DNA of 64,000 bases from Sipunculus nudus (taxonomy: Eukaryota > Annelida > Sipuncula > Golfingiida > Sipunculidae), in assembly GCA_026874595.1 (NCBI GenBank), contig CM049320.1, forward strand, positions 24,067,714 through 24,131,713, given 5' to 3'. Shown one piece after another: positions 36,001 through 42,000 of this stretch. The notes beneath the pieces are model-generated. The model had not been told where the DNA came from and made no database searches. It saw nothing but the letters and a program-made list of their open reading frames with translations. Each line of letters starts with the position of its first letter. Within the stretch, counting starts at the first letter, position 1. A program made the translations under genes and the position numbers.

Positions 36001-36405
36001 GTAAGTATATATAATGAAAATAACGTTTTCTTCTGATGTCGGTTCTGGATCAAATTTGCATGGTATGTTAATTTTATGTCCTTATTTATGTAAAATTGAA
36101 TTGTAATACAATCGGTGATATTGAGATTTATTAAAAGATTTGATTATTAAATGTGCTATGATTTTAAATCCGCTTAAAATGCAAAAATAAACCCTATATG
36201 TCACTATATCATGCAGATAGAGGAACATGGATCATATTGGTATCCGGGACTTCGATATATAAACTTCAGACATACTGGCAAGAACACTTGTTTAGGGAAA
36301 GGGTGTTTCGGCTATAAATTTACCGCAGCAAGCGTCAAGATAGACAGCGTCCATTCTTCTCCTTTTGTCAATGTGTTAAAAGAGCTGATGGAGAGGTTTG
36401 ACTGA
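288..36405 (+). CDS. Gene A: ankyrin-repeat protein with C-terminal FBA domain (5' partial, 23 exons seen)
   Basis: The coding segments are 288-386, 897-995, 1507-1605, 2095-2187, 2345-2449, 2559-2657, 2928-3035, 4040-4138, 4524-4625, 4924-5025, 5564-5665, 7637-7735, 7985-8080, 8622-8723, 9022-9123, 9587-9685, 32166-32255, 34218-34319, 34467-34509, 34897-35001, 35384-35562, 35854-36000 and 36217-36405 (stop TGA). Together they give about 2460 nt, 819 residues plus stop, with no in-frame stop. All ankyrin-exon junctions are phase 0 with AG/GT borders; only the junctions on either side of 34897-35001 are phase 1. Residues 1-535 are ankyrin repeats, 536-599 are a linker and one more repeat, and about 614-800 are an FBA domain. 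No F-box is visible, as in NCCRP1. Ankyrin repeats bind proteins and FBA domains of FBXO2/FBXO6 bind N-glycans; a glycoprotein-binding scaffold role is inferred. The start codon lies upstream of the window. Joining across the 22.5-kb intron is inferred from matching phase and strand; two separate genes remain possible. Confidence 0.75.
897..995 (+). CDS. Gene A ankyrin exon
   Basis: 33 codons between cataag and gtaacg, with [17 protein letters not shown], a near-consensus ankyrin repeat. Confidence 0.88.
1507..1605 (+). CDS. Gene A ankyrin exon
   Basis: 33 codons between tttcag and gtaagt, with [17 protein letters not shown] followed by [12 protein letters not shown] clear repeat with good splice sites. 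Confidence 0.9.
2095..2187 (+). CDS. Gene A exon closing the first ankyrin block
   Basis: Starts after ctccacag with [17 protein letters not shown], a capping ankyrin repeat. Two in-phase donors are possible: gtaagg after 2160 (22 codons) or gtaaga after 2187 (31 codons). The longer form adds a short basic linker. The choice is not settled by sequence. Confidence 0.75.
2345..2449 (+). CDS. Gene A exon opening the second ankyrin block
   Basis: 35 codons between acttag and gtaaag. [17 protein letters not shown] is a typical first ankyrin half-repeat. It is followed by an acidic stretch (EEESEE) at the exon end. Confidence 0.78.
2559..2657 (+). CDS. Gene A ankyrin exon
   Basis: 33 codons between ttttacag and gtaaca, with [17 protein letters not shown] then [10 protein letters not shown]. 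Confidence 0.88.
2928..3035 (+). CDS. Gene A ankyrin exon
   Basis: 36 codons between ggtgcag and gtgaga, with [17 protein letters not shown]. It is three codons longer than most, with extra residues in the [11 protein letters not shown] loop. Confidence 0.85.
3036..4039 (+). other. Gene A intron without recognised content
   Basis: The intron contains T-rich and G-run sequence and a TTTG/TTTC-rich stretch near 3650-3680. No exon or mobile-element coding signal was recognised. Confidence 0.5.
4040..4138 (+). CDS. Gene A ankyrin exon
   Basis: 33 codons between cattttag and gtaaca, with [17 protein letters not shown] then [12 protein letters not shown]. Confidence 0.88.
4524..4625 (+). CDS. Gene A ankyrin exon
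   Basis: 34 codons between ttttag and gtaata, with [17 protein letters not shown] then [12 protein letters not shown], a near-consensus repeat. Confidence 0.9.
4924..5025 (+). CDS. Gene A ankyrin exon
   Basis: 34 codons between tttatag and gtatgt, with [17 protein letters not shown] then [11 protein letters not shown]. Confidence 0.87.
5564..5665 (+). CDS. Gene A ankyrin exon
   Basis: 34 codons between ttttcag and gtttgt, with [17 protein letters not shown] then [10 protein letters not shown]. The donor is weaker than its neighbours. Confidence 0.85.
5807..7411 (+). repeat. Dispersed hairpin-headed repeat in a gene A intron
   Basis: Begins with the imperfect palindrome around ggtcagctgactctaagtca, followed by a CCGTC-rich run (gtccgtcgtccgtccgtctg). 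It holds many copies of phrases such as 'aggtcaaggtcacag' and 'tttgttccacattataactt', and ends near cagctgagcgccttgaccca. Related elements occur near 49.1 and 56.1 kb. It is non-coding, without a clear reading frame. Confidence 0.7.
7637..7735 (+). CDS. Gene A ankyrin exon (divergent)
   Basis: 33 codons between tgacag and gtgaga, with [17 protein letters not shown]. The second helix ([10 protein letters not shown]) departs from consensus, but length, phase and splice sites fit the series. Confidence 0.8.
7985..8080 (+). CDS. Gene A ankyrin exon (divergent)
   Basis: 32 codons between attataag and gtaagt, with [17 protein letters not shown] then [10 protein letters not shown]. One turn is shortened. 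Confidence 0.8.
8622..8723 (+). CDS. Gene A ankyrin exon
   Basis: 34 codons between atcacag and gtaagc, with [17 protein letters not shown] then [11 protein letters not shown]. Confidence 0.9.
9022..9123 (+). CDS. Gene A ankyrin exon
   Basis: 34 codons between attacag and gtatta, with [17 protein letters not shown] then [11 protein letters not shown]. Confidence 0.9.
9587..9685 (+). CDS. Gene A ankyrin exon before the giant intron
   Basis: 33 codons between tttcag and gtaggt, with [17 protein letters not shown] then [11 protein letters not shown]. The next good ankyrin exon is 24.5 kb downstream, across the LINE and the tandem array. Confidence 0.9.
10150..10965. repeat. AT-rich palindromic minisatellite
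   Basis: About 0.8 kb of degenerate tandem units of roughly 45-60 nt built on gaatatcactcaaatcaggg followed by atattcgatattcgcatgc. The two halves gcatgcgaatatcgaatat and atattcgatattcgcatgc are reverse complements, so each unit can fold into a hairpin. It lies in the giant intron of gene A. Confidence 0.85.
10990..11004 (+). CDS. Possible alternative terminal exon of gene A (KPGT-stop)
   Basis: A pyrimidine-rich acceptor (ctctcgtttcag) is followed in phase 0 by AAA CCA GGC ACC TAG. If used after the 9587-9685 exon it would give an ankyrin-only isoform lacking the FBA domain. Any acceptor will reach a stop soon, and no canonical polyadenylation signal follows closely, so this is only a candidate. 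Confidence 0.2.
   Translation, partial: KPGT
11010..12438. other. Intronic stretch without recognised features
   Basis: AT-rich sequence between the minisatellite and the LINE. No ankyrin exon, RNA gene or coding mobile element was seen on either strand. Confidence 0.5.
12439..12515 (+). repeat. Short fragment of the hairpin-headed dispersed repeat
   Basis: tttttagctcagctctcatc and then gagccatagttatggtccat ending in gtccgtc matches the head of the elements near 49.1 and 56.1 kb. Confidence 0.6.
12805..12819. repeat. LINE target-site duplication, 5' copy
   Basis: AAAAAAGGATCTAAT, identical to 18641-18655 at the other end of the element. Confidence 0.85.
12959..13809 (+). pseudogene. LINE ORF1 (RNA-binding, coiled coil)
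   Basis: An ATG at 12959 opens a frame that stops near 13138. The frame starting about 13140 then runs open to TGA at 13809, so one frameshift separates the N-terminus from the rest. The second part has a coiled coil (heptads in [19 protein letters not shown] and [20 protein letters not shown]), then [18 protein letters not shown], which starts the RRM of L1-type ORF1 proteins, and a basic C-terminal domain with [12 protein letters not shown]. It would bind LINE RNA and help reverse transcription. The single frameshift likely inactivates it. Confidence 0.75.
14639..15357 (+). pseudogene. LINE ORF2 endonuclease domain
   Basis: ATG at 14639 opens with [11 protein letters not shown], the start of the AP-type endonuclease. 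A frameshift near 14705 moves reading to the frame with [20 protein letters not shown], then [10 protein letters not shown] (catalytic D and N), SRIEFFLIS and NTDHSGI (catalytic H), ending at a stop at 15355. The usual LQETH catalytic glutamate reads LQVTH here, so nicking activity is probably lost even apart from the frameshift. Confidence 0.85.
15358..16860 (+). pseudogene. LINE ORF2 reverse transcriptase (broken)
   Basis: The domain is spread over several frames. [17 protein letters not shown] and [16 protein letters not shown] lie in 15940-16380. [14 protein letters not shown] follows near 16397, [18 protein letters not shown] near 16560, and the YADD catalytic box at 16693-16704. The order matches RT motifs 1-5 of L1-like LINEs. 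At least three frameshifts and several stops interrupt it, including a g-run near 15692. Confidence 0.85.
16861..18443 (+). pseudogene. LINE ORF2 C-terminal region
   Basis: Contains [19 protein letters not shown]-like thumb sequence in two frames near 16990-17090. A long open stretch at 17784-18443 then carries [17 protein letters not shown] followed by a C-x2-C-x7-H-x4-C motif ([18 protein letters not shown]), the cysteine/histidine box found at the C-terminus of L1/Tx1-type ORF2 proteins. Frameshifts separate the parts. Confidence 0.75.
18641..18655. repeat. LINE target-site duplication, 3' copy
   Basis: AAAAAAGGATCTAAT directly after the element's ttgtcaataaattttta end. Part of the A-run may also belong to the element tail. 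Confidence 0.85.
18656..19964. other. Intronic DNA with repeat fragments
   Basis: Near 18906-18940 caacttcagctgagcacaca resembles the end of the dispersed hairpin-headed repeat. 19321-19560 has phrases (ttggacctagaaacgtctca) like its internal units. No coding signal was recognised. Confidence 0.45.
21194..21235. repeat. (AAT)n microsatellite, unit copy 1
   Basis: About 14 AAT units. Copies 2 and 3 hold about 18 and 15 at the same place. Confidence 0.9.
22006..22206 (+). CDS. Repeated 66-codon open frame in the tandem unit, copy 1 (unrecognised)
   Basis: Two hydrophobic segments ([16 protein letters not shown] and [17 protein letters not shown]) flank a short polar loop. The frame is open upstream to about 21860 without a start codon in copy 1. 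It recurs at 25475-25675 and 28933-29133 with two amino-acid changes (S/T and L/F). It could be a captured exon of a membrane protein or a chance frame. No family was identified. Confidence 0.25.
   Translation: MVSVATWMSWTFICTTVSKTKYPVNTYFAKYILLADTIILCHIAMGFTLYTKQHFPVNKSVYTTNS
22381..22411. repeat. Perfect 12-bp inverted repeat, unit copy 1
   Basis: ttagcaatcgga, a 7-nt loop (agtggcc), then tccgattgctaa. The same hairpin is unchanged at 25850-25880 and 29308-29338. Confidence 0.85.
24653..24706. repeat. (AAT)n microsatellite, unit copy 2
   Basis: About 18 AAT units, the longest of the three. Confidence 0.9.
25475..25675 (+). CDS. Repeated 66-codon open frame, copy 2 (unrecognised)
   Basis: Same frame as 22006-22206. 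The upstream extension is closed by a TAA in this copy, which argues against a long exon being preserved. Confidence 0.2.
   Translation: MVSVATWMSWTFICTTVTKTKYPVNTYFAKYILLADTIILCHIAMGFTFYTKQHFPVNKSVYTTNS
25850..25880. repeat. Perfect 12-bp inverted repeat, unit copy 2
   Basis: Identical arms and loop to 22381-22411. Confidence 0.85.
28119..28164. repeat. (AAT)n microsatellite, unit copy 3
   Basis: About 15 AAT units. Confidence 0.9.
28933..29133 (+). CDS. Repeated 66-codon open frame, copy 3 (unrecognised)
   Basis: Encodes the same peptide as copy 2, with a silent AAT/AAC change in the VNTYF segment. The upstream extension is open, as in copy 1. Confidence 0.2.
   Translation: MVSVATWMSWTFICTTVTKTKYPVNTYFAKYILLADTIILCHIAMGFTFYTKQHFPVNKSVYTTNS
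29308..29338. repeat. Perfect 12-bp inverted repeat, unit copy 3
   Basis: Identical arms and loop to 22381-22411. Confidence 0.85.
30336..32045. repeat. Diverged partial fourth copy of the 3.45-kb unit
   Basis: agctgagcctgaagcggtga at 30410, the gcatgttt...tagac stretch, cactgtggttcaagata, and cgttaccgag...gggtataaattta near 31975-32025 follow the unit's order but with many substitutions and gaps. It is clearly older than copies 1-3. A GC-richer block at about 31215-31560 interrupts it. Confidence 0.75.
32166..32255 (+). CDS. Gene A linker exon after the giant intron
   Basis: 30 open codons between attaccag and gtatga, phase 0 on both sides. The peptide is acidic and helical ([17 protein letters not shown] at its end) and is not an ankyrin repeat. 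Its place is inferred from phase, strand and the next exon. Confidence 0.6.
32732..32761. repeat. Intronic hairpin
   Basis: ggtgaaggacgat, loop gctt, atcgtcctccacc: 13-bp arms with one mismatch. The role is unknown. Confidence 0.6.
33014..33063. repeat. (TA)n microsatellite
   Basis: About 24 TA units in the intron before the last ankyrin exon of gene A. Confidence 0.9.
33340..34100 (+). mobile_element. Possible retroelement 3' remnant
   Basis: Ends with cttcgaaagcccgtgaataa shortly after acctgatggggagcactgaa. This layout (CTGA..., TTCGAA, then AATAAA) resembles 3' ends of Penelope-like elements, and a similar tail lies near 48562-48615. No coding domain is visible, so the assignment is weak. 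Confidence 0.25.
34218..34319 (+). CDS. Gene A last ankyrin exon
   Basis: 34 codons between tgttaag and gtaagc, with [17 protein letters not shown] then [12 protein letters not shown]. It closely resembles gene B exon 43979-44080, which supports common ancestry of A and B. Confidence 0.87.
34467..34509 (+). CDS. Gene A short linker exon before the FBA domain
   Basis: 43 nt between gccaag and gtaagt, shifting phase from 0 to 1. It encodes [14 protein letters not shown], joining the ankyrin part to the FBA domain. F-box proteins of the FBXO2 group also have a linker ending in LI-NP just before FBA, so the RNLISNP string is a helpful match. Confidence 0.7.
34897..35001 (+). CDS. Gene A FBA-domain exon 1
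   Basis: 105 nt in phase 1 between ctacag and gtaaac. It begins [15 protein letters not shown], matching the GW-x-V-x-x-GGDGW-like opening of FBA domains, and ends FSIDVK. Confidence 0.75.
35384..35562 (+). CDS. Gene A FBA-domain exon 2 (3' border uncertain)
   Basis: Starts after ttccgcag in phase 1. It contains [18 protein letters not shown] and ISVSEW, which match the WC-K-Q-IDL and V-S-D-W landmarks of FBA domains. Three donors are possible: gtaact after 35562 (best consensus), gttttc after 35514, and gttggt after 35510. The first two keep the frame into the 35854 acceptor; the third would need an acceptor inside the next exon. The longest form inserts about 16 residues relative to a typical FBA domain. 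Confidence 0.72.
35854..36000 (+). CDS. Gene A FBA-domain exon 3
   Basis: 49 codons between acattag and gtaagt. It contains [18 protein letters not shown], the beta-strand with YEL-type core of FBA, and ends NMEWVK, the conserved W before the next strand. Confidence 0.78.
36217..36405 (+). CDS. Gene A FBA-domain exon 4 and stop
   Basis: 62 codons plus TGA after catgcag. [17 protein letters not shown] and [14 protein letters not shown] match the Y-GVR-I-F-H-GKD and W-G-YG-SSV signature that ends FBA domains. A short helical tail follows. Confidence 0.85.
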   Translation: MEEHGSYWYPGLRYINFRHTGKNTCLGKGCFGYKFTAASVKIDSVHSSPFVNVLKELMERFD

Positions 36406-36763
36406 TGTCTGTCATACAGACAATTGTGGCAATTGAAAGCATTTGATTTATGATATTAAGAGAATGACATTATAGAAATATTTATATTTAGAACCCATAT
36501 GGTCGATACATATTTGAAGTTTCGTTGAATTCATAATAACAAGGGATCCAACGTGTGACTGCCATAAGATAATTGCTGAAGACCAATTGATTTATTTTGT
36601 TTTACTGATTTTCACCTAAATGTAATCTGAATTCTACTTAATGAAATATACATGATTTCTTACGTGAAATTTCATTTCGCCGAGCAATTAAAATCGTTTC
36701 ATTTTTTCCTTCATAATGGAACATTATGAATTCTATAGATTATCATTTGTAACTACATTACTG

Positions 36764-36769
36764 AATAAA
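36764..36769 (+). terminator. Candidate polyadenylation signal of gene A
   Basis: AATAAA lies 359 nt downstream of the gene A stop codon. It is the first canonical hexamer seen after the stop. Confidence 0.45.
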
Positions 36770-37287
36770 GGTTGAGAAATTTGTTACGAATTCAGATGCA
36801 AAGATGCTATTATATTATAAAAAACATTTTCATGCACTTCGTCATACTTCCGCAAACATATGCACAACTGATCATACCTGTTAATTATTATATTAATTGT
36901 AGTCGTTTATTTTGTTGTGTTGTGCATAAGTGACACAAAATGCTGTGGAATATGAGTCTTCATAAAAATGTACAGGAGTTAAATCGTCAGGAATGGAAAA
37001 TCAGTTTCCCATACTGTTGAGTATAATTCAATTAGAAATATCCTCGAACAAAAATCAACAAATAAATGTGGTATTTTGTTTCGTTTTGGTGAAAACTGAT
37101 TTTTTTCTATAATCAAGTTTATGTGTGAATGCTTGAGTCTATGCCACTTAACTATTCATTTAAGTTGGCGAATTTAGATACTATTAATCTGCCTCGACAT
37201 GCCTCAACAATTTTTGTTATTCTCGGGAGGAAACAGTTCTTCAAATGTCTGGACGTCGTCATAGATATATAATTAATATATATATAT

Positions 37288-37318
<31 letters not shown>

Positions 37319-37890
37319 ATATATATATTCTTCCTGGTGACTTATATTGCGCGGGGGTAATTGGATTATATCAATATTACATTAGCGTATGGGCTGCTGT
37401 CCCACAAACTTTCAATATCATGATCCTAAGCTGGGGACTTTCCTTATTTTACTTAAGACAAACCGACATTTCATATAGATATTAAAGTGAAAAAATAACG
37501 CCATTATTCAAATGTAAAGTTGAGCGACAATAATTTATTTCAACTGTGCACGACATACTTATGTTTTATGCTTTTTTTCTCAACTGAAAGCCTAGATTCA
37601 TATTTGTCAAACGGGGAAATAGATGGATTGTTTTTTCTTTTAAGAATAACAAGCCTCAATTTTTACGCTTGCGCTGCGAGTTAACACTATACACAGTTGC
37701 GAGGAGGAAAGTATCCCTGAATATATCAGTCTGGTTCGAATCTTTTTATAAAATCAAATTGAAGGAAAATTGGTCTGTATTTTCAGGGGGTTTGACATCT
37801 TCCGAAAATCATTGGATTGAATTATCAGACGAATCATGGAAGGACTACCTGGCCATGCAATCATTTGTTTCCATAAACATACAGTTATAC

Positions 37891-37942
<52 letters not shown>

Positions 37943-38479
37943 ATTTTTGTTTAACTCTGCCGTTAATGAGTTCAGAACTTTAAAATTCTTGTAACATCTT
38001 TAATATAAAAAACAAGAGAAACGGGTGCCACAGCATGAATGGTAATTAGGAATGGGTAAAACTGTGTTAATTTTCGCCCCCATTTAAACTCTTTAAATTT
38101 TAAATATTTTGTGGTGCATGATCTTTTGTTTCACAAAAAAGTCAATATTAACCTCTCCGTAACAGACGTGTGCACTAATGATTCTTGATGTAAAAATGAC
38201 TGATACTTTAATGAAAATTACTTTCACACTATGAAATGTAGCAGTAATTTAGTGGTTGGATAGTTTAACATAAAGAATACATATAAAGTCGGATAGGGCG
38301 GTGTGTGTATGTAGGGGGGGGGGGGGATCGGCATGGCCCGCTGCGCTGCATCCTTGCTGTGTCCATGAAGACACATTCATGTCAACGTAACAGCTATGTA
38401 AGTGAATCTAAGGCTGATAGATAAGTTTGTTCAGCATTTCAGTTTTGAGCATCCCCTTGATCTTTGTCATGGTTTTCCT
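36770..38479. other. Intergenic region between convergent genes A and B
   Basis: Contains (TA)n tracts at about 37268-37328 and 37890-37940 and a run of 12 G near 38317. No exon was recognised on either strand. Confidence 0.5.
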
Positions 38480-38485
38480 TTTATT
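38480..38485 (-). terminator. Candidate polyadenylation signal of gene B
   Basis: AATAAA on the minus strand (tttatt on plus), about 185 nt past the gene B stop codon. Confidence 0.45.
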
Positions 38486-38669
38486 TCGACAAATATTTCC
38501 ACATAAAGCACTGACAAACTTCCTTTTTAAAGACGACCACAGAGTGAACTAGTATATTCTTTCCTTTGAAAAGTCCTTGTTATTTAAGCACGAGGATCAT
38601 GTCATTGAATGAAAAATGTCGACCTTTAGTTAAACGTAAAATAACCTTGACAAGTTCTCTTCAACGAAC

Positions 38670-38744
38670 TTAAGCTCTTTCCAAAGCCTTTAGCATTTTC
38701 TCCATGTTGTTCTTTTTAGCATAAATCATCGGTGACATGCCGTC
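38670..38744 (-). CDS. Gene B last exon and stop
   Basis: 24 codons plus TAA after ttttcag, with DGMSPMIYAKKNNMEKML, a capping half ankyrin repeat. Confidence 0.87.
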   Translation of the reverse strand, partial: DGMSPMIYAKKNNMEKMLKALERA

Positions 38745-39005
38745 CTGAAAAAAAAATGATTAAGTTTCACTACGAGATGTTTTCATATTCTAACCAGACA
38801 CAAAATAAGTTCATCTTTCGGCTAAAATTAATGGTCGAGACTTTATCCTACATAATATTCTACCAACAGAAAGATTATTTTAATCCAAACTTATTCGTCA
38901 ATACTTGTTTATAACTGTAACATAGATATGAGCAGTTTAAATATTAAAAATGCAACATGGATTTACTATGAAATGTACCCCTTAAAGGCTCATATTATTT
39001 AAATG

Positions 39006-39077
<72 letters not shown>

Positions 39078-42000
39078 TAGCACTGTGAATCACACACCTC
39101 TGTGAAGACTCTATAAGGGTTCGCACCGAAGCTCATAAGTAACCGGGCCATATTTATATCACCACAACTCACTGCATACCCAAGCGGGGTAGACCCCTGA
39201 CAAAAATAGGTGTTAAAAGCCATGAAGGAACGTTCAATATGAATAAAGAAGCAATGATCATATGCTTCACTGAAAATGTATAGCATTTCAAAGATTTTCT
39301 TACGCTGACTCCTAGATGTAGCAAATTTACAAACAATAATGAAACCTTAACAAGGAAAATATTTCGAAATCATACGCCTACACAGTGTTGTTCCGGCCTG
39401 AGCAATTAACAGTCTATAAAAAATGTTTGAAAATCATAAGAACTTGCTTACTGTACTTGAATTAATATTCTGACACGTAATTTATAAAAGGCTGATATTT
39501 TTGATGACTGGAAAACGTTTTAATTTTTTAATGTTTTAATTAAGATTTAGAAAGTTGCAGAATTTTTCAATATGTCAGAATGTTAATAGATCCAATTATT
39601 TTACCCCAACTTTCCTTTCTATGTCCGCTCCTCTGTGCAGCAGAAGTTTTACACAGGTTTCCTTCACTTTTCCTTCATTTAGTTTCTTGAGAGCAGTGGC
39701 CAGAGGGGAATACTTCTAAATGTAAAGAGAAGTAATGAATAGTATTTAAGTAATGAAAAGAGCATCAGATGAACCCACTCGACAATTATTCTGCTTAATT
39801 GATTCTTAATATTACACTTAATCAAATTGACAAAACACACATTTAAGCCAATTATTACGTCTCAATAATAAAACACGGAACATCTTTTTCTCTGATGTTG
39901 TAAATTACAGCAGAGCCGAAGTATATCAAGTTGCATTTACCCTCATAAACGTTCTACCTGCTTCAACCTGTACCCCCACACCCCTTCTCCAAATCTATAC
40001 ATGCCTCATCATCCCTGTTCCCATCGATATCCCTCTCTTTAACATAGAAGAGTAGTGTTTTACCTGTGGCGTTAGCTGTTCTATATCAGCACCTTTGTCA
40101 AGTAAAAGGCCGATTATCTCTGGGTCTCCTTTTTCTATAGATGTAACCAACGGGGTCGTATTATTCTAAAAGAAAAAAAAATTACATTAATAAAACTTAC
40201 CTCGATCTTCCGTGATGTTTTATAATGCAGCACTAAATTAAGGAAAAGCATTACCTTTCCTAATAAAAAACAAATTGCACAAATTAATTTATATTTCCGA
40301 TGTTTCCATTTAACAATGACGATGTTCAACATATCAATGCATGTTCTACTCACGTGAGAGTCATTGATGTTTGCGCCATTGTCCAAGAGAAATGCAATTT
40401 TCTCCTTCTTGCTTTTATCTGTTTTCGGCAGACATATGGCAAGCTCAAGCGTCGTGATATTCTATATATAGAATATAAAAATATATAAAGTGTATTCTGA
40501 CAGTTACTTCATGCATATAAAGGCATATGGATGTGTACGTGGGATTGACCAGTAAAAAATGCATTTTGATAATTTTATATATACGTTATTAAACTAAAAA
40601 CATATGACTTAACATAAATGAATTATGTATTTTCTAACGTGCAGCAGGCAGGACGAGGGTATTTATAATAACATTATAATAAATCAGGTAGTGCCGGTAA
40701 TCTTTTCTACCACCTTGCTATTCTTGATATTGACGTTGATTCCTCTTCGGATTAAAACGCCTAGAACCTGAACATTTGCCTCAATGAGAGCATAATGTAA
40801 CAGCGGTAGTCCACCCTGTAAGAGGAAACTTGTGTTAGAAAATATTCTACAAGATTGCAATATTGTTGCCAATATGACCAAAAAAATGCATTTGGTCCAA
40901 AACTTCAATTGTAGATTACACACAGATACTCAAAATTTATACATTTTATAAATCACCTACCACTTGCAGATTCATATCAGCACTGTGGCTTATGAGAACA
41001 TCTATAACTGCAACATCCCCAACCTTTATAGCAGCAATCAGAGGACTGATTACCTGTAAAAGCACAAACATTAATACTTTATTTAGTTATGAATATGATT
41101 ATATAGTAATATATATATATATATTATATATATATATATATATTTACATTTTTACCAAGAACCATGGGTGCATGAGTGTACCACGGCTTCAATGATTTGC
41201 CTGAGGGATGACGTACTTCAATACAGTGTCACTGCATTAGCTTTGATAAAAATGTGCCCTTAAAGGGACTTTTTTTCTTTAAAAGCCAGATGGTGAAATA
41301 AAACACAGTGTCCGATGGCATATTTCATATTTCTTCCAATCTATACACATCATTAAATGGCCGTGTCTTTCAGATGCATAATTATAATTGTAATATCACA
41401 CACACACATATATATGAATAAATAATTAATAACTAGTACATACGTCACCCATATCTTGGTAAGCATCGGCGCCCCTATTCCGAAGGATCTCACGGATCTC
41501 GAGAATATCTTGTGTGAGACTATGTTAAAATTACATCTCATTCTGGTTTTCTCAGAAGTATAAATGTATAAAAATGTAATTTATTACTAGTACATACGTC
41601 ACCCATATCTTGGTTAGCATCGGCGCCTCTTTTCAGGAGGATCTCACAGATGTCAGCAGAGTAGGTTACAATGGCACATGTCAAAGGGGAAACCGTGGTC
41701 TGCAGAAGGGAATATTTTGTACATTTAAATATTTCATTCCAGAAATCTTCAAGTAAGTAATTATTATATTTTGAAACAATTTGTTTCCGTTATGCATCTA
41801 CGTTCCTCATTGTGTCACACCAACTGTAAGTACAAAGTGTACGAATGCATCAGCGATAATTTACTTATGCTTTATTTATTGATATATAATGAGGCTTAAA
41901 AACATAACAAAGGCATCACAGTATTACAGGTTTTGACCACTTTTACTTACGTGTTTGACGTTTGCTTTGTAATCCAGGAGGATGTTAACGATCGCCTTGT

